Assembly: GCF_011806575.1 (NCBI RefSeq)
Contig: NZ_JAATOO010000023.1
Span: 1 to 64,000 of the forward strand
Direction: 5' to 3'
Length of the DNA: 64,000 nucleotides
Source of the DNA: Vibrio hepatarius
GTDB taxonomy: Bacteria > Pseudomonadota > Gammaproteobacteria > Enterobacterales > Vibrionaceae
Shown here one piece after another: positions 8,926 to 16,547 of the stretch. Each line of letters begins with the position of its first letter. Position 1 is the first letter of the stretch. A model generated the notes under the pieces. That model was not told where the DNA came from, made no database searches, and saw only the letters and a program-made list of their open reading frames with translations. Made by a program: the position numbers and the translations under genes.

Positions 8926-9882
8926 ATGGTAACTGTATGGGCTGAATCACCGGAAGAAGCTAGGAATTTCATTCAAAATGTGTACGGAAGAGCGGATCTT
9001 CCTCCAATATCTGAAATCAGAGTAGCTAAGAGATCTCCGAACTCTAGAGGTAATAATTATCTAGGAGGTCAGTACTATGTCGCTACAAATGATGATTATG
9101 TAGATGTTACCGATGAGGTTGTTGAAGCGCCAATTAGAGTGAAAGAGCTTGTTCAATGGTGTACTTGTGACATCATGCTATCAATAGATGACGAGCCTGT
9201 ATGTGTGATTGAGGATACTACTCATATTGTACGTATGAATGTTTTTCAGCGAGCCCCTCGTATTATCAAAGCTGCACAATTAGGCGTCCATGCAATTATT
9301 CTGCAAGGTACTTATGGTCTGGATCTAAGGCTTGGAGGTGATAATTGGGCCGTATATCGTTACATGCTGCCTTTTCAAAAAGCAAACAAAATACATGGCA
9401 ACACTCTAGTTTGCCCCGTGCTATATCTACCTGATGAACATTCACAAGATCAGGCTGAGCAGAGAGTTTCTGAGATTCTTTATAGCATTTTTAATGCTCC
9501 GAAACGTGTTAAAGAGATAAAGATTGAAACTGAAAAAGAGCTTGATGATATAATTCATAACGGTTTTAATGGTTATATTGCCCCTCAGATACCATCAATT
9601 GAAGTACTGGATAACGAGGTTATAGTTAAAATCGGTGCGAAGCCAGATAAACCTAGTTGGAAAACTAAAGGTAGCGGGCAAATGGATCCTTACATTGGAA
9701 TGATTGCAGCTGCTAAGTATGCTTATTGTTATAATGAGTTTGGTGATAGAACTCGTGATCTTATAGTTGAATTCACTTTTCTCCCTGAAGGCTTCTTTTA
9801 TTTTGATGGGTGGGAAAAAAGCACCTCATTATATAAAAGGCTTGCTTTTGAAATTGCAGATGAGGTTAGATTTCTTGGCTAA
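8926..9882 (+). CDS. Probable restriction endonuclease large subunit (318 aa)
   Basis: A candidate nuclease subunit of the neighbouring restriction-modification cassette. Around residues 80-130 it has a PD-(D/E)XK-like core: D82 (CDIML), E96-D97-T98 (CVIEDTTH), then Q108-R109 (FQRAP) and a hydrophobic strand (VHAIILQG). The fold assignment is inferred from this pattern. ATG 8926 with GAGGT at 8916-8920 is preferred to GTG 8914. It overlaps the small-subunit gene by 23 bases and is convergent with two DNA methyltransferase genes. A roughly 320-residue large plus 155-residue small subunit with two methylases is the layout known from the type IIS enzymes BsrDI and BtsI. Confidence 0.6.
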   Translation: MVTVWAESPEEARNFIQNVYGRADLPPISEIRVAKRSPNSRGNNYLGGQYYVATNDDYVDVTDEVVEAPIRVKELVQWCTCDIMLSIDDEPVCVIEDTTHIVRMNVFQRAPRIIKAAQLGVHAIILQGTYGLDLRLGGDNWAVYRYMLPFQKANKIHGNTLVCPVLYLPDEHSQDQAEQRVSEILYSIFNAPKRVKEIKIETEKELDDIIHNGFNGYIAPQIPSIEVLDNEVIVKIGAKPDKPSWKTKGSGQMDPYIGMIAAAKYAYCYNEFGDRTRDLIVEFTFLPEGFFYFDGWEKSTSLYKRLAFEIADEVRFLG

Positions 9883-10327
9883 TATAATTGTTGATCAATC
9901 TCATTGTAACTTTCATCTATGCCGATGGCTTGAAAACAATGATTATAAAATATTATTTAAAGATGCCGGAAGGGTTACGAGAGGAGGGCGAGGTATTCAA
10001 GGAGTTATGCTTTCATTTTTTGAATCAAACTCTATGCCAATACCAGATATCGTGGCTGTAAAAGGAAGACATACCTTAATAGTTGAAATAGATTCGACTT
10101 TAAGTAAAGCGAGAGATAGTTTGAATAGGTATTTGAAGAGAAGCCTTTTCATCTCTGACTTTGTTGTAAAAACATTAAAGTTAGAAGAAGATATGGAACT
10201 TAGAGTCGCATTTTGTAAAACAGGAATAACAAAATCAGACAGTAAAGCGGTAAAGTCGGTGAGAAATGAAGGGTTTGATTGCTTTTACTTCCCTATAGCT
10301 CGAGAGCCCGAGTTTTTTGCCAGCTAG
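9860..10327 (+). CDS. Probable restriction endonuclease small subunit (156 aa)
   Basis: A second candidate nuclease subunit. The pattern P62-D63 (MPIPDIVAV), then E76-x-D78 (LIVEIDS) with K83 nearby, is a PD-(D/E)XK variant with Asp in place of the last Lys. An N-terminal helix-rich part (CRWLENNDY) and a glycine-rich turn (RGGRGIQG) precede it. ATG 9860 is chosen because it overlaps the end of the large-subunit frame (coupled translation); the open frame itself extends further upstream inside that gene. Each subunit probably cuts one strand, as in BtsI/BsrDI; this is inference. Confidence 0.6.
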   Translation: MRLDFLANIIVDQSHCNFHLCRWLENNDYKILFKDAGRVTRGGRGIQGVMLSFFESNSMPIPDIVAVKGRHTLIVEIDSTLSKARDSLNRYLKRSLFISDFVVKTLKLEEDMELRVAFCKTGITKSDSKAVKSVRNEGFDCFYFPIAREPEFFAS

Positions 10328-10338
10328 TGATATATAAG

Positions 10339-10366
10339 TCGAGAGTGACTATATAATCACTCTCGA
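10339..10366. terminator. Hairpin between convergent R and M genes
   Basis: A 10-bp perfect stem TCGAGAGTGA / TCACTCTCGA (10339-10348, 10357-10366) sits between the restriction genes (plus strand) and the methyltransferase operon (minus strand). It is likely a bidirectional terminator, although the T tracts are weak. Confidence 0.65.
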
Positions 10367-10375
10367 AAATGCATT

Positions 10376-11593
10376 TTACTTTCTAGAAAATATTAGAACA
10401 TGCTCTTTTTTTCCAGCTTCACCAGGTGCATTAGCTTTTCTAGATTTTAGACTCCCATACATTCCATGATGTGGCCCAGGAATATCAATTGATTCAATGC
10501 ATTCAATAGTTTTCCATCCCGCTTCATCGGCACATTCAGATAAAATCTGATTTGTATCAACTAGTTTTCCGTAAACAACTGATGGAGCATTAATTAAAGC
10601 TATCTTCGCATCATTATTTAGTGCTCCGGTTAAGTTGTTGAATATAGATGTCATATCTGCTGTATAACGTTCAACATCATCCTTTTTCCTTCTCAAATGT
10701 CGACCAATTTCAGTTTCTTCATAATCATCTAACTGGAAGTCCATCCAGTAAAATCTAAACTTGTGATATAAAGCATAATCCCATGACATTAAGTATGGAG
10801 GGGATGAAACTACTAGATCAGCTTTAGTTGAATGTCCTTCAAAGGTATTTCTCGAGTCAACATTAATGGTTTTTAAAGAGAGTCCGTTGTTAAATAATAT
10901 ACTGTTTTTGTTATCGTAGCTTTTGAAACTCTCTCGTTTAATTCCATCTAACTCGATATTAAAACTAGCAGCACATTTGATGGTGTTTTCAATGCTCTTT
11001 GAAAATAAAGATATCGTTTTACCTTTATAATCATCCTTCTCAATTGCAACATAATTAGATTCACCTTTTTGGTTAGATGATCTTGTTATTATTGCACTAA
11101 ATGAAATCCAAATGAAATTTAATAATGGAGATGATTTAATATCATCTTCGATTTCTTTAATGTGGAACTTAATAAATGATAACTCTTTTAATGAGTTATC
11201 AGTAAACCATTTAGAAACCCCTCTTACTCTAGGCATTGAGGGGATAAGATTTAGATAATCATCAAAATTACTTACTTGTTTGAAATTATTTTCAATCTTT
11301 AATTTAAAATCATTAAGCTTGTCAATTTCTTCATCTAATATACCCATGAGCTTACATGTTGATATAAGACAAGCTAACTGGCTACTATCCCATCCGATAG
11401 CCGATCTATTGTTAATAATTGCTTCATGCAATACTGTACCGCTCCCAGAAAAAGGATCGAGTACAATGTCTTTTTCTTTGGATAGATGAAGTATTAGACT
11501 TGAAGCAAGTGCAGGGTCGACCTTTCCAAAATACGGGTGGATTGGCAAGGAGCTTGATACATGTCTTTTGGGTGATATATCTTTAAATTTCAT
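10376..11593 (-). CDS. DNA amino-methyltransferase, second gene (405 aa)
   Basis: An S-adenosylmethionine-dependent DNA methyltransferase of the exocyclic amino type (N6-adenine or N4-cytosine). Motif I DPFSGSGT (residues 46-53) binds AdoMet. Motif IV SSPPY (263-267) is the catalytic loop. About 210 residues separate them, probably holding the target recognition region. It starts two bases after the stop of the first methyltransferase gene, so both are translated from one mRNA. It would protect the host from the convergent restriction subunits. An asymmetric recognition site needs two methylases, which fits a type IIS system. Confidence 0.88.
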   Translation of the reverse strand: MKFKDISPKRHVSSSLPIHPYFGKVDPALASSLILHLSKEKDIVLDPFSGSGTVLHEAIINNRSAIGWDSSQLACLISTCKLMGILDEEIDKLNDFKLKIENNFKQVSNFDDYLNLIPSMPRVRGVSKWFTDNSLKELSFIKFHIKEIEDDIKSSPLLNFIWISFSAIITRSSNQKGESNYVAIEKDDYKGKTISLFSKSIENTIKCAASFNIELDGIKRESFKSYDNKNSILFNNGLSLKTINVDSRNTFEGHSTKADLVVSSPPYLMSWDYALYHKFRFYWMDFQLDDYEETEIGRHLRRKKDDVERYTADMTSIFNNLTGALNNDAKIALINAPSVVYGKLVDTNQILSECADEAGWKTIECIESIDIPGPHHGMYGSLKSRKANAPGEAGKKEHVLIFSRK

Positions 11594-11595
11594 AA

Positions 11596-12909
11596 TTAAT
11601 TAAATACAAAAACAATTTCATTTTTAATACTGCCGCCTGCACTATTTCGATTTAAGCGCATCCCACTTCTGTTGTTAATAACATGGTAAAATTTATTTTC
11701 TACATTAAACCCTGCGTCAACAGCCAAGTCTTGAAGTAGCTCTGCAGTTGGTACATTTATATTACAAATATTATTGTATTCACCAACCACAAATGTCATT
11801 TTTCCACCTTGCTTTAATACTCGCCTCATCTCAATGAAAAAACCTTTCATTAAAGTAAAGTATTGCCATACTACATAACTTCTATTTTTAGATGTTGTAG
11901 TATTTATTTTCCTTAATTCTTCAATTAAATTTTGTATTTTGGTGTTGCTTTCAAATGTAAGATCTTGTTCGTAATGTTTTACTCGCACCGCTCTTTCCGT
12001 TACACCAATATACTCATGACAATGCTCTTTAAACTCTTCTGGCTTAACTAGGCCTAATGCAAACATTGAATATTTATGTGCCATTGTATAGTCAATGGCA
12101 TTTATATATGGTGGAGAGGTTACAACAATATCAATACTGTTTTTTTGTAGTTTAGTATCTGTTGCACTAGCTTTTTTAATATAAAATTCAGGTTTGCTAT
12201 TTAAATATTTCTTTGAAGTCTCTAGGTGGCTGTCAATTAATCGCTTTGTAGATTCAAAGTACACTTCATATACTTCAGGTATAACCTTATCTTTAATTTT
12301 TTTTACTTTTATCTGATCTTCATCTAAGTAAGAACATTTTTTAATGATTGAAGATAAGCTTGATAATAAGATGTCCTTTATCTCTGTATCAACTAAAGCA
12401 TGGATAGATTTTCTAATAGCTATAATCTTTGCGATGTCATTCGGTTCGAACCAATTTGACCATGTTTTATCCATGCTATGGCAATTTTTGCCAATGTTGC
12501 CTTCGAAATCTAGAGTCAACTGGTAGTCGAGTGTTGCTGCGTTATGTAGAACTTCCTGTAAATTTTTATAGTATTCGTTAAGTTTGCTTTCAAAAATCGT
12601 GGAAGTCTTTGCTTTAGATATTTGAATTGCAACATCACTAATGTCAGTACCAATGACACGAGCTCCGTGCAATCCAGCTTCAACAAGAGTTGTTCCTGAG
12701 CCGCAGAATGGATCGAGAACAGTAATGCTTTTAGAGTCACCAGCTTGACTCAATGCCCATTTCGGGAATTGAGGTATAAACTTTGCTGGATACTTGTGAT
12801 GCCCATGGCTATTACCAATAATCTGTTCTTTTGATAGCTTGTGGAACATGTAGAACCCGCCATTTTCGGGAGTAGCAGGTATCTCACAAATTTTGTCAAT
12901 AGTATGCAT
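11596..12909 (-). CDS. DNA amino-methyltransferase, first gene (437 aa)
   Basis: The first gene of the methyltransferase operon. Motif I DPFCGSGTT is at residues 66-74, preceded by KYPAKFIPQFP, a conserved lead-in of this family. Motif IV TSPPY is at residues 264-268, followed by YINAIDYTMAHKYSM. The I-to-IV spacing matches the partner gene, but the two proteins are divergent, suggesting they modify different strands of one asymmetric site. It is AT-rich by eye relative to the core genes right of attR, which fits horizontal origin. The start at 12909 has AAGAAG upstream; an in-frame Met at residue 21 is an alternative. Confidence 0.88.
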   Translation of the reverse strand: MHTIDKICEIPATPENGGFYMFHKLSKEQIIGNSHGHHKYPAKFIPQFPKWALSQAGDSKSITVLDPFCGSGTTLVEAGLHGARVIGTDISDVAIQISKAKTSTIFESKLNEYYKNLQEVLHNAATLDYQLTLDFEGNIGKNCHSMDKTWSNWFEPNDIAKIIAIRKSIHALVDTEIKDILLSSLSSIIKKCSYLDEDQIKVKKIKDKVIPEVYEVYFESTKRLIDSHLETSKKYLNSKPEFYIKKASATDTKLQKNSIDIVVTSPPYINAIDYTMAHKYSMFALGLVKPEEFKEHCHEYIGVTERAVRVKHYEQDLTFESNTKIQNLIEELRKINTTTSKNRSYVVWQYFTLMKGFFIEMRRVLKQGGKMTFVVGEYNNICNINVPTAELLQDLAVDAGFNVENKFYHVINNRSGMRLNRNSAGGSIKNEIVFVFN

Positions 12910-13466
12910 TGTGTTCTTCTTACTTTAAGCTGTTTCAGGCGTTAGTCAGATATTGCCCAAACACTGTTTTAATGTACAGTATTTTTGTCATAACGGTTAT
13001 ACCAAAAAACTGACGAATTTTTATCCTATCTATTAACTCTTTGATATTTTTAAGCACAGGCTTTAGGGGGCGTTATGATAACACATCACGCTAATCTCGT
13101 TTGACTGGTTTGTGCAGGTATGACTAAATTTCAAACCCTGTTAATGATAGGAGTGCAGTGCAACTACTATTACTGATTACCAGAGTATCATTGTGTGACA
13201 GGTGTCTCGCATGATTTACGGTGGGATGCTTTTACCAATAGCTGGTGGAGTGGAATAGCAGCAATGTATCCATTGCTATATACATAGTCGGAAATTTAGC
13301 TCTAAGCCTTGGTGTGATGGTAGTTGGTTAGGATTCTCGATATGGCTTGTCGATGAAATTCCGTGGTGAGTGCGTAACAGTCTATCAGCTTGCGAAATTT
13401 CCATACAGGACATGCCAACATAACCAAGCGTGGCATTCGGTTATATCTTTATAGAGCGTAACCCAT
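12910..13466. other. Non-coding right end of the element
   Basis: About 550 bases without a supported gene. It contains the upstream region of the methyltransferase operon (next to 12909), one copy of the recurring palindrome (13261-13279), and the sequence leading into attR. No regulator (C-protein) gene for the restriction system is present here. Confidence 0.45.
13261..13279. repeat. Element palindrome, copy 5
   Basis: GCAATGTATCCATTGCTAT is near-identical to copy 3. It lies about 190 bp inside attR, in the region upstream of the methyltransferase operon. Confidence 0.7.
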
Positions 13467-13515
13467 GGATTCCAAATCCGCGTGTTGGGAGTTCGAATCT
13501 CTCCACCCCTGCCAT
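13467..13515 (+). repeat. attR: second copy of the 49-bp repeat
   Basis: Identical to 25-73. It carries only the 3' part of tRNA-Trp from the anticodon stem onward and is not a functional tRNA. Similarity ends at 13516 on the right and 13466 on the left, which defines the element's right boundary. Confidence 0.95.
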
Positions 13516-13521
13516 TTTTAA

Positions 13522-13550
13522 GGCTCCAGTCGAAAGACTGGAGCCTTTTT
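13522..13550 (+). terminator. Displaced native terminator of tRNA-Trp
   Basis: The stem GGCTCCAGTC / GACTGGAGCC with loop GAAA is followed by five T. It sits directly after attR, where the tRNA terminator would be in an empty site. Confidence 0.85.
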
Positions 13551-13558
13551 CGTTTAGT

Positions 13559-13657
13559 TGGGATAGTAGTTCTCTAAATGATTGAGCAGCGAATTCCCCG
13601 AATTACCCAAATAGCGCGTGTTGTGAGTTTGTATATCTCCAACTCAACTCTGTCATA
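13559..13657 (+). pseudogene. Decayed tRNA-Trp copy
   Basis: Segments TTGAGCAGCGAATTCC, GCGCGTGTTGTGAGTTTG and ATCTCCAAC align in order with the D arm, anticodon/variable part and T arm/acceptor of the tRNA-Trp at 1-72, with an insertion of about 10 bases near the anticodon and many mismatches. It cannot fold as a tRNA. A near-identical terminator follows it. Confidence 0.6.
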
Positions 13658-13662
13658 TCCAA

Positions 13663-13690
13663 GGCTCCAGTCGAAAGACTGGAGCTTTTT
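13663..13690 (+). terminator. Second copy of the tRNA terminator
   Basis: The sequence 13661-13705 repeats 13520-13564 with two mismatches, including the GGCTCCAG / CTGGAGC hairpin and T run. The repeat period is 141 bases. Confidence 0.75.
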
Positions 13691-13698
13691 TCGTTTGG

Positions 13699-13739
13699 TT
13701 GGGATATTAATTCTCCAATTGATAGGGCAGCAGATTCCC
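13699..13739 (+). pseudogene. Second tRNA-Trp relic, 5' part only
   Basis: TCTCCAATTGATAGGGCAG followed by CAGATTCC (13712-13738) matches the D arm and 5' anticodon stem of the tRNA-Trp at 5-31 with few differences, then similarity stops. It continues the tandem decay series begun at 13559. Confidence 0.6.
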
Positions 13740-13903
13740 CTCGGGAAGTATCAGAAACAGTGTGTATTGAACCAAAATGTCGTAATACGTTACTCCTGTA
13801 ACTTTTTAAATTTCAAACTTTGTTTGAGCTATTTGTTTGATTTTATTGTTCGAAAAACTAGCGCTCACCGTTACAATGGTAAGTCATTTATTAGGGGGGA
13901 GTT

Positions 13904-14287
13904 ATGGGGCAGTTTTATATTCTTGGTTGTATTGCAGTCGGTGGTGCATTCGGTGCCTGCTCCCGCTATTTGATTTCTGAGCTGTATGTGTCGTTATTTG
14001 GCCGTGGATTTCCTTATGGGACTCTTTCTGTCAACGTCATTGGCTCGCTGATGATGGGATTACTGATCGCTGCTTTTGAAAATGGCACATTAGCTACCGA
14101 GCCGTGGCGACAAATTATCGGTCTGGGCTTCTTAGGTGCATTAACGACCTTCTCGACCTTCTCAATGGATAATGTACTTCTTATGCAGCAGGGTGCTTTT
14201 ATCAAAATGGGACTGAACGTACTACTTAACGTGGTATTGAGCATTTCAGCTGCTTGGGTAGGCTTTCAGTTACTCATCAAAAGTTGA
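13904..14287 (+). CDS. crcB: Fluoride channel CrcB/Fluc (127 aa)
   Basis: A small inner-membrane protein of four hydrophobic helices that forms a dual-topology dimeric fluoride exporter. Family signatures are the N-terminal GGAFGACSRY, NVIGSLMMG in helix 2 and FLGALTTFSTFS in helix 3, the last lining the fluoride pore. The ribosome site is the G-rich tract before ATG 13904. Length is typical. It stands alone between the tRNA relics and the thiamine riboswitch and has its own terminator. I see no fluoride riboswitch upstream. Confidence 0.95.
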   Translation: MGQFYILGCIAVGGAFGACSRYLISELYVSLFGRGFPYGTLSVNVIGSLMMGLLIAAFENGTLATEPWRQIIGLGFLGALTTFSTFSMDNVLLMQQGAFIKMGLNVLLNVVLSISAAWVGFQLLIKS

Positions 14288-14315
14288 GCCGTATAACGTA
14301 TTAAATTTACACAAC

Positions 14316-14343
14316 TCAGCTTGGTTTATCCAAGCTGATTTTA
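14316..14343 (+). terminator. Terminator after crcB
   Basis: The stem TCAGCTTGG / CCAAGCTGA (14316-14324, 14330-14338) has loop TTTAT and a T-rich tail. Confidence 0.85.
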
Positions 14344-14357
14344 TATACTCGTAAAAC

Positions 14358-14442
14358 TTGTCGGAGTGCCATAAGGCTGAGACCGTTAATTCGGGATCCG
14401 TTGAACCTGATCAGGTTAACACCTGCGAAGGGAACAGGAGTA
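14358..14442 (+). promoter_or_regulatory. TPP riboswitch (THI box)
   Basis: The conserved segments CGGAGTGCC, GGCTGAGA, GAACCTGATCAGGTTAACACC and TGCGAAGGGAACA occur in order and spacing. The element binds thiamine pyrophosphate in the leader of the thi operon. A downstream hairpin (CACTAG / CTAGTG, about 14450-14470) and about 160 bases of leader precede thiC and probably form the expression platform. Confidence 0.97.
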
Positions 14443-14606
14443 GATATCTACACTAGTTTTCTATCTAGTGGTCTATCAAACGTTCGAGCGTGGTTAATAA
14501 CTCGATTATTCAAACACCACATTTCGACACCTCTTGTCGCATCTATCCGCCAAGCATTTTTATCCAAATTCTTTTTATCTAGCATAACAAAGCAAGGAAA
14601 AATGCT

Positions 14607-16547
14607 ATGTCGAGTCGCAAACAAGCGAGACTGGAAGCAAAACAGTTCATTGATACCTTATCGGTACAACCATACCCAAATTCTAAGAAAGTTTACGTCG
14701 AGGGCTCTCGTCCTGATATTCGTGTGCCAATGCGCGAAATCACTCTCGCCGACAGCTTGGTCGGCGGAACAAAAGACAATCCAATTTTCGAGCCTAATGA
14801 GCCTGTACGAGTTTATGATACTTCAGGTGTGTATACAGACCCTGATTACGATATCGACCTTTACAATGGCTTACCGAAGCTTAGAGAAAGTTGGATTGAA
14901 GAGCGTTCGGATACCGAAGTCCTTGATGATGTAAGTTCTGTATACACCAAAGAAAGACTGGAAGACGACACGCTTGATGAACTGCGTTATGGAAACCTAC
15001 CACGTATACGACGTGCTAAAGAGGGGCAATGTGTTACTCAGCTTCACTACGCACGCAAAGGTATTATTACGCCAGAAATGGAATACATTGCTCTGCGTGA
15101 AAATATGGGTAGAGCGAACTATCGTGATGAAGTATTAAACCAGCAGCACCCCGGCCAAAGTTTTGGCGCTAACTTACCTAAAGACATTACCGCTGAGTTT
15201 GTGCGTAAAGAAGTGGCGGAAGGTCGAGCAATTATTCCTTCTAATATTAACCACCCTGAATCTGAGCCAATGATCATTGGTCGTAACTTCTTGGTTAAAG
15301 TTAACGCGAATATTGGCAATTCGTCGGTGACATCTTCTATCGAGGAAGAAGTAGAGAAACTGGTTTGGTCTACCCGTTGGGGTGGCGATACTGTCATGGA
15401 CTTGTCGACAGGGCGTAATATTCACGAAACGCGCGAATGGATTCTGCGTAACAGCCCTGTGCCGATCGGTACGGTACCTATGTATCAAGCGTTGGAAAAA
15501 GTGAATGGTATTGCTGAAAACCTAAACTGGGAAGTGATGCGCGATACGCTTATTGAGCAAGCAGAGCAGGGCGTTGACTACTTTACGATTCACGCTGGTC
15601 TGTTACTGCGTTATGTGCCAATGACGGCTAAGCGTGTCACCGGTATCGTTTCTCGAGGTGGTTCTATCATCGCAAAATGGTGCCTCGCCCATCACCAGGA
15701 AAGTTTCCTCTACACCAACTTCCGAGAGATTTGTGAGATTTGTGCTAAGTACGATGTCGCGCTTTCATTAGGTGATGGCCTACGTCCGGGTTCGGTTGCA
15801 GATGCCAACGATGAAGCGCAGTTTGCTGAACTACGTACTTTAGGTGAATTGACCAAGATCGCCTGGGAGTACGACGTGCAGGTTATCATTGAAGGCCCTG
15901 GTCACGTGCCAATGCACATGATCAAAGAGAACATGGAAGAGCAGCTTGAGCATTGTCACGAAGCGCCTTTCTATACGCTTGGTCCTTTGACTACCGATAT
16001 TGCCCCTGGATACGACCACATTACATCTGGTATCGGTGCCGCAATGATCGGTTGGTACGGTTGTGCAATGCTTTGCTATGTAACACCTAAAGAGCATTTG
16101 GGTCTACCTAATAAGGAAGATGTAAAGATAGGCTTGATTACCTACAAACTTGCTGCTCATGCAGCCGATCTAGCAAAAGGACACCCTGGAGCTCAGGTTC
16201 GTGATAATGCGTTGTCTAAAGCGCGTTTTGAGTTTAGGTGGGAAGATCAGTTTAATCTAGCGCTAGACCCAGATACCGCCCGCGCTTTCCACGATGAAAC
16301 GCTTCCTCAAGAGTCAGGAAAAGTTGCTCACTTCTGCTCTATGTGTGGACCTAAATTCTGTTCGATGAAGATCTCTCAAGAGGTTCGTGAATACGCTAAA
16401 GACACTAAGCAAGTCGCAGCCGACCAAGAGATCTCGGTTAAGTTGCTCGATGATCCACTAGAGGGAATGCGTCAAAAGTCCGAGGAGTTTAGAGCAACCG
16501 GTTCTGAGTTATACCACCCAGCAGTGACGGCTGAAGCGGAGGAGTGA
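14607..16547 (+). CDS. thiC: Phosphomethylpyrimidine synthase ThiC (646 aa)
   Basis: A radical-SAM enzyme that converts aminoimidazole ribotide to HMP phosphate, the pyrimidine half of thiamine. The C-terminal cluster motif CSMCGPKFC (Cys577, Cys580, Cys585) binds the [4Fe-4S] centre. Conserved ThiC stretches include EGPGHVPMHMI and GPLTTDIAPGYDHI. It is full length for the family. It is the first gene after the TPP riboswitch, and its TGA shares one base with the next start codon. Confidence 0.98.
   Translation: MSSRKQARLEAKQFIDTLSVQPYPNSKKVYVEGSRPDIRVPMREITLADSLVGGTKDNPIFEPNEPVRVYDTSGVYTDPDYDIDLYNGLPKLRESWIEERSDTEVLDDVSSVYTKERLEDDTLDELRYGNLPRIRRAKEGQCVTQLHYARKGIITPEMEYIALRENMGRANYRDEVLNQQHPGQSFGANLPKDITAEFVRKEVAEGRAIIPSNINHPESEPMIIGRNFLVKVNANIGNSSVTSSIEEEVEKLVWSTRWGGDTVMDLSTGRNIHETREWILRNSPVPIGTVPMYQALEKVNGIAENLNWEVMRDTLIEQAEQGVDYFTIHAGLLLRYVPMTAKRVTGIVSRGGSIIAKWCLAHHQESFLYTNFREICEICAKYDVALSLGDGLRPGSVADANDEAQFAELRTLGELTKIAWEYDVQVIIEGPGHVPMHMIKENMEEQLEHCHEAPFYTLGPLTTDIAPGYDHITSGIGAAMIGWYGCAMLCYVTPKEHLGLPNKEDVKIGLITYKLAAHAADLAKGHPGAQVRDNALSKARFEFRWEDQFNLALDPDTARAFHDETLPQESGKVAHFCSMCGPKFCSMKISQEVREYAKDTKQVAADQEISVKLLDDPLEGMRQKSEEFRATGSELYHPAVTAEAEE

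Noticed and set aside
13740..13903. Fluoride riboswitch before crcB
   Set aside because: The conserved crcB-motif segments are not seen upstream of the gene.
13578..13973. 131-codon plus-strand frame over the tRNA relics
   Set aside because: It reads across tRNA pseudogenes, terminators and the start of crcB in another frame.
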